A stretch of 64,000 nucleotides of DNA from Nonomuraea angiospora (GTDB taxonomy: Bacteria > Actinomycetota > Actinomycetes > Streptosporangiales > Streptosporangiaceae): assembly GCF_014873145.1 (NCBI RefSeq), contig NZ_JADBEK010000001.1, forward strand, positions 8,184,001 through 8,248,000, written 5' to 3'. Every line of letters begins with the position of its first letter. Within the stretch, counting starts at the first letter, position 1. Shown piece after piece: positions 8,261 to 16,570 of the stretch. The notes under the pieces are model-generated. The model was not told the origin of the DNA, made no database searches, and worked only from the letters and a program-made list of their open reading frames with translations. Position numbers and translations under genes: made by a program.

Positions 8261-8334
8261 TCGGGGTGGCGGGATTTGAACCCACGACCTCTTCGTCCCG
8301 AACGAAGCGCGCTGCCAAGCTGCGCTACACCCCG
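8261..8334 (-). tRNA. tRNA-Pro (anticodon CGG)
   Basis: The minus strand folds as a complete cloverleaf of 74 nt including the discriminator. The acceptor stem is CGGGGTG paired with CACCCCG. The anticodon stem CTTCG/CGAAG encloses loop TTCGGGA with anticodon CGG (reads CCG). The T arm contains GGTTCAAATCC. The 3' CCA is not encoded. The gene marks the boundary between the accessory left end and the conserved core. I saw no second copy of its 3' end that would indicate an attachment site. Confidence 0.95.
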
Positions 8335-8397
8335 GCGCACGCCGTCTTGCGCGTGCTTGGAAAAGTCTAGCGGACTCCCAAGGTACTTGTGACCGTG

Positions 8398-9291
8398 TCA
8401 ACGGCGAGGAACGAGGGTAAGCAGTGACGCCTCCGGGAAGCAGGCGAAGCGGGCGGGGGCGTAAGGGGAGGTGCCGAGGCCGGCCGAGACGTGGAGCCAG
8501 GCGTCGTCGTGGCGGCTCAGGCCCTTGACGCGGGCCCGGTCGATGCCGCAGTTGGTCACCAGGGCGCCGTAGAACGGGATGCAGAGCTGGCCGCCGTGGG
8601 TGTGGCCGGCCAGCAGGAACTGGTAGCCGTCCGCGGCGAAGCGGGTCATGTTGCGGGGCTCGGGAGAGTGCATGACGCCCAGCCGGAGGTCGGCGTCGGC
8701 GGGGGCCGGGCCGGCGACGAGGTCGTAGCGGTCGCGGTTGATGTGGGAGTCGTGGATGCCCGCCACCGCCACGTCGAGGTCGCCCACCTTGATGCGGGCC
8801 GTGGTGTTGTTCATGTCGAGCCAGCCCTCGGCCGCCATGCCGGCCCCCAGCTCCTCCCAGGGCAGGGAGGGCACGTGCTGGCGGCGGTCGTTCTTGGAGG
8901 TGCGCCAGAGGTAGCGGACCGGGTTTTTGGGCTTGGGCGCGTACAGGTCGTTGGAGCCGTAGACGAACAGGCCCGGACGCGACAGCAGGGGCTCCAGGGC
9001 GTGCAGGAGCGAGGGGACGGCGTCCGGGTGCGCGATCGAGTCGCCGGTGTTGACCACCAGGTCCGGCTTCAGCGGGCCCAGGGAGCGGACCCAGTTGATC
9101 AGCATCGTGCGGCGCGGCGTCAGATGCAGGTCGGACAGGTGGAGAATGCGTACGGGACGCTGACCGCGCTCCAGCACCGGCACGTCGAAGCGGCGCAGCC
9201 GGAACCAGTTGCGCTCCACGACAGAGGCGTAACCCAGCCCGGCCAGGCCGAGACCGAGCATGGACAAGGGCACTGCGACGGCTTTCCTCAC
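8398..9291 (-). CDS. Membrane-anchored metallophosphoesterase (YaeI-like)
   Basis: About 297 residues with an N-terminal hydrophobic anchor ('VPLSMLGLGLAGLGYASVV') and a calcineurin-type metallophosphoesterase domain. The metal motifs are 'HLSDLHL', 'NTGDS', 'GSND' (normally GNHD) and 'AGHTHGGQ', so two catalytic metals are expected and the active site probably faces outward. It belongs to the YaeI/YkuE-like group; the substrate is unknown. The GTG at 9291 is the best start in an open frame that runs further upstream; it is weakly supported, and a GTG a few codons downstream is possible. It is divergent from the GatB/YqeY gene, with 66 bp between them. Confidence 0.85.
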   Translation of the reverse strand: MRKAVAVPLSMLGLGLAGLGYASVVERNWFRLRRFDVPVLERGQRPVRILHLSDLHLTPRRTMLINWVRSLGPLKPDLVVNTGDSIAHPDAVPSLLHALEPLLSRPGLFVYGSNDLYAPKPKNPVRYLWRTSKNDRRQHVPSLPWEELGAGMAAEGWLDMNNTTARIKVGDLDVAVAGIHDSHINRDRYDLVAGPAPADADLRLGVMHSPEPRNMTRFAADGYQFLLAGHTHGGQLCIPFYGALVTNCGIDRARVKGLSRHDDAWLHVSAGLGTSPYAPARFACFPEASLLTLVPRR

Positions 9292-9357
9292 CTTCTCATG
9301 ATGCCCGACATCGGGCGCGCGGCGTCCGGAGTCCGCGCAGACGGCAAGATGGAGCGC

Positions 9358-9813
9358 ATGAGCGCATTGAAGGACAAGCTGAAGGCCGATCTGACGGCCT
9401 CGCTTAAGAGCCGGGACGAGGTACGTCTCCGGACGATTCGGATGGCACTGGCCGCGGTGAACGTCGAGGAGGTCGCCGGCAAGGAGGCTCGGGAGCTGAC
9501 CGACGACGAGGTCATCAAGGTGCTGACCAAGGAGGCCAAGAAGCGCAAGGAGGCCGCCGAGGCGTTCGGTAACGCGGGGCGGGCCGAGCAGGCGCAGGCC
9601 GAGCTGGACGAGCAGGCGGTGCTGGAGGAGTACCTGCCGGCGCAGCTCAGCGACGAGGAGCTGGGCGCCCTCGTCGACGCCGCCATCGCGGAGACGGGCG
9701 CCGCCGGGCCGCAGGCCATGGGGCAGGTCATGAAGGCGGTCAACCCGAAGGTCGCCGGGCGGGCCGAGGGCGGCCGCGTGGCCGCCGCCGTCCGCGCCCG
9801 ACTGGCGGGGTAG
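9358..9813 (+). CDS. GatB/YqeY domain protein
   Basis: The 151-residue protein is a full-length YqeY-type protein: a helical N-terminal part ('MSALKDKLKADLTASLKSRD', 'RMALAAVNVEEVA') and a C-terminal 'MGQVMKAVNPKVAGRAEGGR'. The domain resembles the tRNA-binding tail of the amidotransferase subunit GatB, but the free-standing protein has no established role. An alternative ATG three codons upstream (9349) is possible. The gene is monocistronic. Confidence 0.85.
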   Translation: MSALKDKLKADLTASLKSRDEVRLRTIRMALAAVNVEEVAGKEARELTDDEVIKVLTKEAKKRKEAAEAFGNAGRAEQAQAELDEQAVLEEYLPAQLSDEELGALVDAAIAETGAAGPQAMGQVMKAVNPKVAGRAEGGRVAAAVRARLAG

Positions 9814-10039
9814 AGCCTCCCGGGTGTTGTTCCGTCGCCCGCTGGCCGGCTGTCTCATCACCCCTTGCGCTAGGACGCCCCCAGAAGGGCCTGGAGGCGT
9901 CTCAGCGGGCCGGAAACGGGTCCCCGCCGCCCAGGGGTAGCGGCGGGGGCCGGAGCGAGCCTCAGGCCGTCAGGCGGCGGCGCGGCCGGAGTGGGGGGCC
10001 GGGCCGTCAGAGGGCGGGAACCCGAAGCGGGCCTTGGGG

Positions 10040-12355
10040 TCAGCGGCCGCGGCCGTTGCCACGGCCGTTGCCCGGCCCGTCCCCACGGTCCCCGTTCTGC
10101 GGGTTGAAGATGTCGAACGGGTCGCCGTCCCCGTCGGTGGGCGGCCCTTCCTCGTCCTTGTCCTTCTTCTCGGGCTTCTTCGGCGCGCAGTTCTCCGTGC
10201 ACCCGCCGAACCGCGACTGGTCCACCGGCTTGAACTCCGCCGCCTCGACCCCCTTCAGCGCGGTCAGCATCGCGTCTTTCCAGATCCGCCCGGAAATGGA
10301 GGCCCCGTACACGTACGAGTAGTAGCGACCCCCGATGGTGACCCCGATCAGCTCGTTGCCCTTGGTGCCGCGCGGGTCGCCCAGGCTGACGGCCGACGAC
10401 ATGTTGGGGGTGTAACCGGCGAACCAGGCCGAGGCGTAGTTGTCGGTCGTGCCCGTCTTGCCGGCCGCGTCGCGCCCGATGCCGCCCACCTCCTGCATCG
10501 TGCCCTTGGTGAACACGCCGGACAGGATGCCGCTGACCGCGTCGGCGACCTCCTCCTCCAGGACCTGGGAGCACTTCGGCTTGTACTGCTTCGCCTTGCC
10601 GTTCCTGTCCTTGATCTCCGTGATCGCCAGCGGCTTGCAGTATTGCCCGCGCGAGGCGAAGACGGCGTACGAGCTGGCGATCGTCACGGGGTCGACCTCG
10701 TTGACCCCCAGCGTGAACGTCTCCACCTCCGACAGCTTCTGCCCGTCGGCCCGCTTGACCCCGAGCTTCTTGGCCATCTTGACCACGCTGCAGAGCCCGA
10801 CCTTCTCCTCCAGCTTGAGGAAGAACGTGTTGACCGAGCCCCAGGTGCCGGTCTGCAGCGTCTTGAAGCCGCCGCCGCCCTCGCTGGAGTTGTGCACGGT
10901 GTGGGACGGGTCGCCGACGTTGTTGCCCTTGCAGTCCTTGAACGTGCTGTAGCCGCTCGCCTGGTAGCCCGCGGGCGACGGGAAGCCGTCGCCGTACTTC
11001 AGGCCCTCCTCCAGCGCCGCGGCCAGCGTGTAGACCTTGGCCGTCGAGCCCTGCTGGAACCCGCGACCGCCGCCGTGCGCCGCGTCGGCCACGACGTTGT
11101 AGCTCATCTCGTTCTTCTTCTTGCTCCCGCCGAACTTCCGCGAGGCGGCCATGGCCTTGATCTCGCCGGTGCCGGGAACGACCATGGCCTGCGAGGCCAC
11201 GGGCTTGTCCTTCCTGGAGACGTACTTCTTGATCGCCTTGTCGGCGGCGGCCTGCATCTTCGGGTCGATCGTGGTCTTGATCGTCAGGCCGCCCCGCTGG
11301 AGCAGCTTCTTGCGCTCGTCCTGGTTCTTGCCGAAGTCCTCGTTGTTGAGGATCTCGTACTGGACGTAGAGGCAGAAGTACGGAAATTTGCTGGCCTCGC
11401 AGCCGCCGGGCGCCTTGATGTTCTTCCAGCCCAGCTTCTTCGCCTTGGCCTCGGCGGCCTCCTGCTGCGAGATCTTGCCGATCTCGGCCATCCGGTCGAG
11501 CACGATGTTGCGCCGCTGCAGCAGCCGGGCCCGCGACTCGGGGCCGACGCTCGGGTCGGTGCGGGCGGGATTCTGGACGGCGCCGGCCAGGGTGGCGCTC
11601 TCGGCGAGGTTGAGCTCGGAGGCGGGCTTGTCGAAGAAGCGCCGGGCCGCGGCCTGGATGCCGTGGGCGCCCGCGCCGAAGTAGGCGATGTTCAGATATT
11701 TCTCGAGAATCTGGTTCTTCGAGTACTTCTTCTCGATCGCCATCGCGTTACGCAGCTCGGACAGCTTGCGGGAGAGCGTCGGGGCGATGGCCGCCGCCTG
11801 CTCCTCGGGCGTCTCGGCCTTGTTGACCAGCACCTGCTTGACGTACTGCTGGGTGATCGACGAGCCGCCCTGCATCACGCCGCCGCCCGACAAATTCTTC
11901 ACGAGCGCTCTGGCCGTTCCTTCAACATCGATCGGCCCGTGCTGGTAAAAACGGAAGTCCTCGATCGCGATCAGCGCGGTCTGCATGATCGGGGCGACCT
12001 GGTCAAGGCGGACAGACTGCCGGTTCTCAAAGTAGAACTGGGCGAACTGCTTGCCGTTGGCGTCCTTGAGGACGGTGCGTTCGGGAAGAGGGGGTTCGTC
12101 GAGCTCTTCGGGCTTGAGATTGAGGCTTTCCACAGCGCTCTTCGTGGAGATCCCCGCCCCTCCCACCGCAGGCAGGGCCACGGCCGCGGCGAGCACCCCG
12201 GCGACCGATCCGGCGATGATCAGACGCAGGATGCTGAGGACGGGGTTGGAACGATCTTTGCGCTGCGCTTGCACGCTACCAAGAGTACGTGGAAAGACTG
12301 ACCGAATCGGTAGCACGACACCATTTCGCCTTGACTGACGGGGGTGACTAGTCAT
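10040..12355 (-). CDS. Class A penicillin-binding protein (transglycosylase/transpeptidase)
   Basis: This 771-residue bifunctional peptidoglycan synthase has a cytoplasmic N-terminus and one membrane anchor ('LRLIIAGSVAGVLAAAVAL', ~44-65). A GT51 domain follows (~95-290) with 'IAIEDFRFYQHGPIDVEG', 'GGSSITQQYVKQ' and 'RNAMAIEKKYSKNQILEKYL'. The transpeptidase domain (~400-690) has SxxK as 'GSTAK', SxN as 'SVN' and KTG as 'AGKTGTTD'. The tail is acidic and then Gly/Asn/Arg-rich. It lies immediately upstream of, and divergent from, wblA, as in Streptomyces. The start may be the ATG at 12355 or a GTG at 12274. Confidence 0.93.
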   Translation of the reverse strand: MTSHPRQSRRNGVVLPIRSVFPRTLGSVQAQRKDRSNPVLSILRLIIAGSVAGVLAAAVALPAVGGAGISTKSAVESLNLKPEELDEPPLPERTVLKDANGKQFAQFYFENRQSVRLDQVAPIMQTALIAIEDFRFYQHGPIDVEGTARALVKNLSGGGVMQGGSSITQQYVKQVLVNKAETPEEQAAAIAPTLSRKLSELRNAMAIEKKYSKNQILEKYLNIAYFGAGAHGIQAAARRFFDKPASELNLAESATLAGAVQNPARTDPSVGPESRARLLQRRNIVLDRMAEIGKISQQEAAEAKAKKLGWKNIKAPGGCEASKFPYFCLYVQYEILNNEDFGKNQDERKKLLQRGGLTIKTTIDPKMQAAADKAIKKYVSRKDKPVASQAMVVPGTGEIKAMAASRKFGGSKKKNEMSYNVVADAAHGGGRGFQQGSTAKVYTLAAALEEGLKYGDGFPSPAGYQASGYSTFKDCKGNNVGDPSHTVHNSSEGGGGFKTLQTGTWGSVNTFFLKLEEKVGLCSVVKMAKKLGVKRADGQKLSEVETFTLGVNEVDPVTIASSYAVFASRGQYCKPLAITEIKDRNGKAKQYKPKCSQVLEEEVADAVSGILSGVFTKGTMQEVGGIGRDAAGKTGTTDNYASAWFAGYTPNMSSAVSLGDPRGTKGNELIGVTIGGRYYSYVYGASISGRIWKDAMLTALKGVEAAEFKPVDQSRFGGCTENCAPKKPEKKDKDEEGPPTDGDGDPFDIFNPQNGDRGDGPGNGRGNGRGR

Positions 12356-12517
12356 TCCCGGTCAAGATGGCCGCGAGAAATTGGTCCTCTGGGGTCTGTC
12401 GGCCCGAACGTGAAGTTGCGTACGTTCTCCTCTGCGGCAACTGAATACGGAGGCTCGGCGCCCGCGCCCGTCGGCCCCAAATGACGACTGACCACCTAAG
12501 GGGAGTGGGGTCGAACA

Positions 12518-12814
12518 ATGTGGATCACGGATTGGACCTCCCGTGCCGCCTGTAAGGGTGCGGATCCGGATGCCCTGTTCGTGCAGGGCGCCGCGCAGAA
12601 CAGAGCCAAGCTCATCTGCCGGGGCTGCCCGGTCCGTACTGAATGCCTCGCCGATGCGCTGGACAACCGCATCGAGTTCGGGGTGTGGGGCGGTATGACC
12701 GAACGCGAACGGCGTGCGCTGCTTCGACGGCGGCCTGACGTGGACTCGTGGCGAGACCTGCTCGAGTCGGCCAAGGAAGAGTACGAACGAACCAACGAGC
12801 TGATCGCGGGCTGA
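12518..12814 (+). CDS. wblA: WhiB-family regulator, WblA type
   Basis: The 98-residue protein has the four iron-sulfur cysteines at 12, 34, 37 and 43 and the WhiB turn 'GVWGGMTERERRALLRR'. The stretch 'LFVQGAAQNRAK' and the N-terminal 'WITDWTSRAAC' are characteristic of WblA (mycobacterial WhiB4-like) rather than WhiB1/WblE. Known WblA proteins bind a redox- and nitric-oxide-sensitive 4Fe-4S cluster, and in Streptomyces they control the switch to sporulation and repress antibiotic clusters. The neighbourhood (class A PBP on one side, two ArsA-type ATPases on the other) supports orthology. Confidence 0.92.
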   Translation: MWITDWTSRAACKGADPDALFVQGAAQNRAKLICRGCPVRTECLADALDNRIEFGVWGGMTERERRALLRRRPDVDSWRDLLESAKEEYERTNELIAG

Positions 12815-12833
12815 ACCAAGCCCGGCGAGCCGT

Positions 12834-12867
12834 AGTACGGCCGGCGCCGTCCGCCGGCCGTACTTTC
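12834..12867. terminator. terminator downstream of wblA
   Basis: AGTACGGCCGGCG (12834-12846) pairs perfectly with 12852-12864 across a 5-base loop and is followed by TT. It lies between the convergent wblA and ArsA-type genes and probably ends both transcripts. Confidence 0.8.
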
Positions 12868-13993
12868 ATGCGCTCGCCAGCAAGTCCCCGATCTGCCGCA
12901 GACCAGTGAGATCGTGGACGTCCTCGGACATGGCGCGAACCTGCACCACGGGCACCGTGGGGTGGGCCGAGACGAAATGCTCCTGCTCGCGGTGCTCGCG
13001 AGCGGTGAGCTGCATTCGCCCGGCGTGCAGCCGCAGCACGGCGGCGGTCAGCTCATGCTCACCCCGCGCCTCCAGGTCCTCCGCGGCCGCGGCGCTACGG
13101 GCGGCCGAGAGGACCGAGGCGGGTGACATGTGCACGCGGTTGACCACCAGGCCGGCCAGTGGCATGCGCTCTTCGGCGAGCCTTTCGACGAAGTAGGACG
13201 CCTCCCGCATGGCGTCCCGCTCGGGCGCGGCCACCACGAGGAAGGCCGTCCCGGGGGCCTGCAGCAGCTGGTACGTCATCTCGGCCCGCTGCCTGAAGCC
13301 GCCGAAGACGGCGTCGAGCGCGGACACGAACGTCTGCAGATCCTTGATCACCTGCGCGCCCAGCAGTTTGGTCATCGCTCCGGCCATCAACCCGAACCCG
13401 GCGTTGAGCAGCCGGAAGGCGCTGCGTCCTCCGGCCTTGGCCGGTGCCGTCAGCAGCCGGATGAACCGTCCGTCGAGGAAGCGCCCGAGCCGCTCGGGCG
13501 CGTCGAGGAAGTCGAGCGCGGACCTCGACGGCGGCGTGTCCACGATGATCAGGTCCCACTCGTCCGACCGGCGCAGCTGGCCAAGCTTCTCCATGGCCAT
13601 GTACTCCTGCGTGCCGGAGAAGCTGGAGGAGAGGGACTGGTAGAAGGGGTTCGACAGGATCTGTCCGGCACGCACCGGATCGGCGTGCGCCTCGATGATC
13701 TCGTCGAACGTGCGCTTCATGTCGAGCATCATGGCGTAGAGCTGGCCGCCGCCCTCGGGCGAGCTGACCAGGCGCGGGGTGTTGTCGAGCTCGGTCAGCC
13801 CCATCGACTGGGCCAGCCGGCGCGCGGGGTCCACGGTGAGGACGACGGCGCACCTGCCGCGTTCGGCGGCCCGCAGCCCGAGCGCCGCGGCGGTCGTGGT
13901 CTTGCCCACCCCGCCGGCTCCGCAGCAGACGATGATCCTGGTGCCGGAGTCGTCGAGTATCGCGTCGATGTCGAGTGCGGCGGGCTTCTTCAC
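12866..13993 (-). CDS. ArsA-type ATPase, second gene of the pair (lacks the signature lysine)
   Basis: The 375-residue protein is an ArsA/Get3-class SIMIBI ATPase. Its Walker A is 'CGAGGVGKTTTAAAL': the P-loop lysine is present, but the intersubunit signature lysine of KGGxGKT is replaced by alanine. Switch motifs include 'VLTVDPARRLAQSMG' and 'LIIVDTPPSRSALDFLDAP'. It overlaps the upstream ArsA-type gene by an ATGA, so the two are co-translated and may form a heterodimer. No arsenite efflux gene is nearby, so arsenic resistance is unlikely. The same pair sits next to wblA in Streptomyces; its role is unknown. Confidence 0.88.
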   Translation of the reverse strand: MKKPAALDIDAILDDSGTRIIVCCGAGGVGKTTTAAALGLRAAERGRCAVVLTVDPARRLAQSMGLTELDNTPRLVSSPEGGGQLYAMMLDMKRTFDEIIEAHADPVRAGQILSNPFYQSLSSSFSGTQEYMAMEKLGQLRRSDEWDLIIVDTPPSRSALDFLDAPERLGRFLDGRFIRLLTAPAKAGGRSAFRLLNAGFGLMAGAMTKLLGAQVIKDLQTFVSALDAVFGGFRQRAEMTYQLLQAPGTAFLVVAAPERDAMREASYFVERLAEERMPLAGLVVNRVHMSPASVLSAARSAAAAEDLEARGEHELTAAVLRLHAGRMQLTAREHREQEHFVSAHPTVPVVQVRAMSEDVHDLTGLRQIGDLLASA

Positions 13994-14994
13994 GCTGCTC
14001 CTTGGGTGCGCATGCTCTCTGCCAGCTCGTACAGGCCGGCCAGGTCGACGCCGTCGGCCAGCAGCGGCAGCTCGTAGCTCTTCAGCCCGGCCTCGCCCAG
14101 CGACTCGCGCTCGGCGCGCTCCAGCTCGGTGCGGCGGGCGTGCTCGGAGATCTCCTCGGCGAGCGCCTCGGCGATCCTCGTCGCCTCCGCCCCGTCGGCC
14201 ACCCCGGCGGCCTTGAGTCCGAGCACGAGCTCCCCGGGATCGAAACGGCCTTTGACAGCCGTGTCAAGAGCGGCCTGTGGGATCAGTGATTCACGCACCA
14301 TATTGACGAAAATTCCGCCCGCGGGAAGCCCGGCCGAACGCAATTCGGAGATGCCGTCGAGCGTCTCCTGCACGGGCATCTCCTCCAGCAGCGTCACGAA
14401 GTGCACCGCCGTCTCCGGCGATTTCACGACCCCGTTGACCAGCTCGGAGTGGTTCTTGATCGGCCCGACCTTGGCCAGGCCCGCCACCTCCTGGGTGACG
14501 TTCAGGAAGCGCGTGATGCGGCCCGTGGGGGGCGCGTCGAGCACGACCGCGTCGTAGATCCTGCGGCCGTTCTTGCCCCGCCTGCGCACCGCCTCGGTCG
14601 TCTTGCCCGTGACGAGCACGTCGCGGAAGCCGGGGGCCACGGTGGTGGCGAAGTCGACGACGCCCATCTTGGTCAGCGCCCGGCCCGCTCGCCGCATCCC
14701 GTAGAACATCTCCATGTACTCGAGCATGGCCTCCTCGGGATCGACGGCCAGCGCGTACACGTCGCCGCCGGAGGGCGCCACGGCGATCTTGCGCTCCTCG
14801 TAGGGCAGCGGCGGCAGGTCGAAGATCTGCGCGATGCCCTGCCTGCCCTCGACCTCGACGAGGAGCACCTTGCGACCGCCCGCGGCCAGCGCGAGCGCGA
14901 GCGCGGCGGCCACGGTCGTCTTGCCGGTGCCGCCCTTGCCGGTGACCACGTGCAGCCGCACGCCGGCCCAATCCGTGTCCGGAGAGTCCACCAT
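13990..14994 (-). CDS. ArsA-type ATPase, first gene of the pair (canonical deviant Walker A)
   Basis: The 334-residue protein has an intact deviant Walker A, 'VVTGKGGTGKTTVAAALAL', with both the signature and P-loop lysines. It also has 'LLVEVEGRQGIAQIFDLP' (switch-I-like) and 'AVVLDAPPTGRITRFLNV' (switch II). It precedes and overlaps the second ArsA-type gene. By analogy with ArsA, which has two fused ATPase halves, the two proteins could form an asymmetric ATPase. The substrate and location are unknown; no transmembrane segment is present. The start is the ATG at 14994. Confidence 0.88.
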   Translation of the reverse strand: MVDSPDTDWAGVRLHVVTGKGGTGKTTVAAALALALAAGGRKVLLVEVEGRQGIAQIFDLPPLPYEERKIAVAPSGGDVYALAVDPEEAMLEYMEMFYGMRRAGRALTKMGVVDFATTVAPGFRDVLVTGKTTEAVRRRGKNGRRIYDAVVLDAPPTGRITRFLNVTQEVAGLAKVGPIKNHSELVNGVVKSPETAVHFVTLLEEMPVQETLDGISELRSAGLPAGGIFVNMVRESLIPQAALDTAVKGRFDPGELVLGLKAAGVADGAEATRIAEALAEEISEHARRTELERAERESLGEAGLKSYELPLLADGVDLAGLYELAESMRTQGAA

Positions 14995-15140
14995 TCGAGG
15001 CTACCGAAGGGTCATTTGCCGGAAGCCGACGACCACCCTTTGAGATTGCTCACACCTCGGCCGGGAACTTGCCGGCGACCACCGTCTGAGCAGGCACAAG
15101 GCAGGCCGGCGGGCGGGTTTCTTGTGAGAAGCTGACCTTC

Positions 15141-15296
15141 ATGAAGAAATGGGAGTACCTCACCGCCCCGGTGCTGATCCACAACACCAAGATGATCCTG
15201 GACAACTTCGGCTCCGACGGCTGGGAGCTGGTCCAGATCGTTCAGGGTGCCACGCCCGAGCAGCTCGTCGCCTACTTCAAGAGGGAGAAGCAGTGA
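15141..15296 (+). CDS. DUF4177-type 51-residue protein
   Basis: A 51-residue ORF starts 'MKKWEYLTAPVLIHNTKMIL', continues with 'DNFGSDGWELVQI' and ends in 'YFKREKQ'. The 'KWEY' start and 'GWELV' core are the hallmarks of the small DUF4177 family of unknown function. Its stop overlaps the GTG start of the RidA gene (GTGA), so the two are translationally coupled. In related actinomycetes a DUF4177 protein also precedes RidA at this locus (recalled synteny). It is short enough to be missed by length-filtered gene calling. Confidence 0.8.
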   Translation: MKKWEYLTAPVLIHNTKMILDNFGSDGWELVQIVQGATPEQLVAYFKREKQ

Positions 15297-15751
15297 CCCC
15301 CGAGCAGAAGATCGCCGAGCTCGGCCTGACGCTGCCCGAGGTGGCGGCGCCGGCGGGCGCCTACGTGCCGGCCGTGCGCACGGGCAACCTCGTCTACACC
15401 TCCGGCCAGGTGCCGTTCGTCGACGGCAAGCTGCAGCGGACCGGCAAGCTCGGGGCCGACCTGACCACCGAGGAGGGCGCGGAGCAGGCCCGCATCTGCG
15501 CGCTCAACGCGCTTGCCGCCCTGAAGGCCGAGGTGGGCGACCTGCAGAAGGTCGTGCGGATCGTGAAGGTCGTGGTGTTCGTGGCCAGCGAACCGTCCTT
15601 CACCGAGCAGCCCAAGGTCGGCAACGGCGCCAGCGAGCTGCTCGCCGAGGTGCTGGGCGAGCCGGGCAGGCATGCCCGCAGCGCCGTGGGCGTGGCCGTC
15701 CTCCCGCTGGACGCACCTGTGGAAGTGGAGCTGATCGCCGAAGTAGCCTGA
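15293..15751 (+). CDS. RidA/YjgF/YER057c family protein
   Basis: The 152-residue protein has the RidA fold signature: 'VRTGNLVYTSGQVPF' near the N-terminus and 'ARICALNALAALKAEVGDL', 'VVRIVKVVVFVASEPSF' further on. The C-terminal part holds 'GRHARSAVGVAVLPL', where the arginine equivalent to the iminopropionate-binding Arg of RidA lies. Canonical RidA hydrolyses reactive 2-aminoacrylate; this subgroup (longer N-terminus) is not proven to do so. The start is the GTG at 15293 with GGGAG 5 bases upstream, overlapping DUF4177. Confidence 0.88.
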   Translation: MTPEQKIAELGLTLPEVAAPAGAYVPAVRTGNLVYTSGQVPFVDGKLQRTGKLGADLTTEEGAEQARICALNALAALKAEVGDLQKVVRIVKVVVFVASEPSFTEQPKVGNGASELLAEVLGEPGRHARSAVGVAVLPLDAPVEVELIAEVA

Positions 15752-15757
15752 GGCACT

Positions 15758-16570
15758 ATGACCGATGTGACCGGATTGCTGCTTCCAGCCGAGCTAGCCG
15801 CGCGGGCGCGGGACCTCCTCGCGGGGCGGGTCGAGCCGGTCCCGGCCCGCGACGCCGCCACGGTCGTGATTCTGCGGGAAGGACCGGAAGCGTACCTGCT
15901 GCGGCGCAAGGCCACGATGGCCTTCGCGGCGGGCGCGTACGTCTTCCCCGGCGGCTCGGTGGACGTCCGCGACACCGACCAGGCCGTCGCCTGGGCCGGC
16001 CCGTCACCGGCCGAGTGGGGCACGGTCTTCAACGCGAGCGAGCAGGTCGCGCGCGGGCTGGTGTGCGCGGCCGTACGCGAGACGTTCGAGGAGTCCGGCG
16101 TGCTGCTGGCCGGTCCAGGGCCCGATTCCGTGGTCGCCGACACGACGGGCGACGACTGGGAGTCCGACCGGCTGGCGCTGATCGACAGGAGCCTGGGCTT
16201 CGCCGACTTCCTCGCCAGGCGCGGCCTGGTGCTCCGGTCCGACCTGCTCAAACCGTGGGCCCACTGGATCACCCCGGAGATCGAGCACAGGCGCTTCGAC
16301 ACGCGGTTCTTCGTCGCCGTGCTCCCCGAGGGCCAGCGCACCCGGGACGTCGGCGGTGAGGCCGACCAGGTGGCCTGGAAGCGCCCCGCGGAGGCGATCG
16401 AGCTGGCGCACCGGGGGGAGATCTTCCTGATGCCGCCGACGTACCACACGCTGAGCGAGCTGGCGGCCCACGACGGCGTGGCGGGGATCCTGGCCGAGCG
16501 CAGGGAGATCGTGCCGATCATGCCGAAGGCCGTGGAGATCCAGGGCGAGATGCGGCTGGTGACCCGGTGA
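15758..16570 (+). CDS. NUDIX hydrolase (NUDT19-like)
   Basis: The 270-residue protein has an N-terminal extension and a NUDIX fold in which the Nudix box is split by an insertion: 'GAYVFPGGSVDVRD' begins it and 'AAVRETFEESGVLLAG' carries the metal-binding REx2EE core. This insertion is typical of the NUDT19/RP2p subgroup, some of which hydrolyse CoA derivatives. It is followed by the metallo-beta-lactamase gene with a GTGA overlap, so the two are coupled. Substrate inferred only. Confidence 0.85.
   Translation: MTDVTGLLLPAELAARARDLLAGRVEPVPARDAATVVILREGPEAYLLRRKATMAFAAGAYVFPGGSVDVRDTDQAVAWAGPSPAEWGTVFNASEQVARGLVCAAVRETFEESGVLLAGPGPDSVVADTTGDDWESDRLALIDRSLGFADFLARRGLVLRSDLLKPWAHWITPEIEHRRFDTRFFVAVLPEGQRTRDVGGEADQVAWKRPAEAIELAHRGEIFLMPPTYHTLSELAAHDGVAGILAERREIVPIMPKAVEIQGEMRLVTR

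Noticed and set aside
8261..8334. tRNA-Pro considered as an integrated-element attachment site
   Set aside because: I found no second copy of the tRNA 3' end and no integrase gene in the window.
10034..12301. A 755-codon plus-strand open frame antisense to the penicillin-binding protein
   Set aside because: The minus strand encodes a complete class A PBP with all catalytic motifs. The plus frame is Leu/Arg/Val-rich with no recognisable domain and is open only because stops are rare in high-GC antisense frames.
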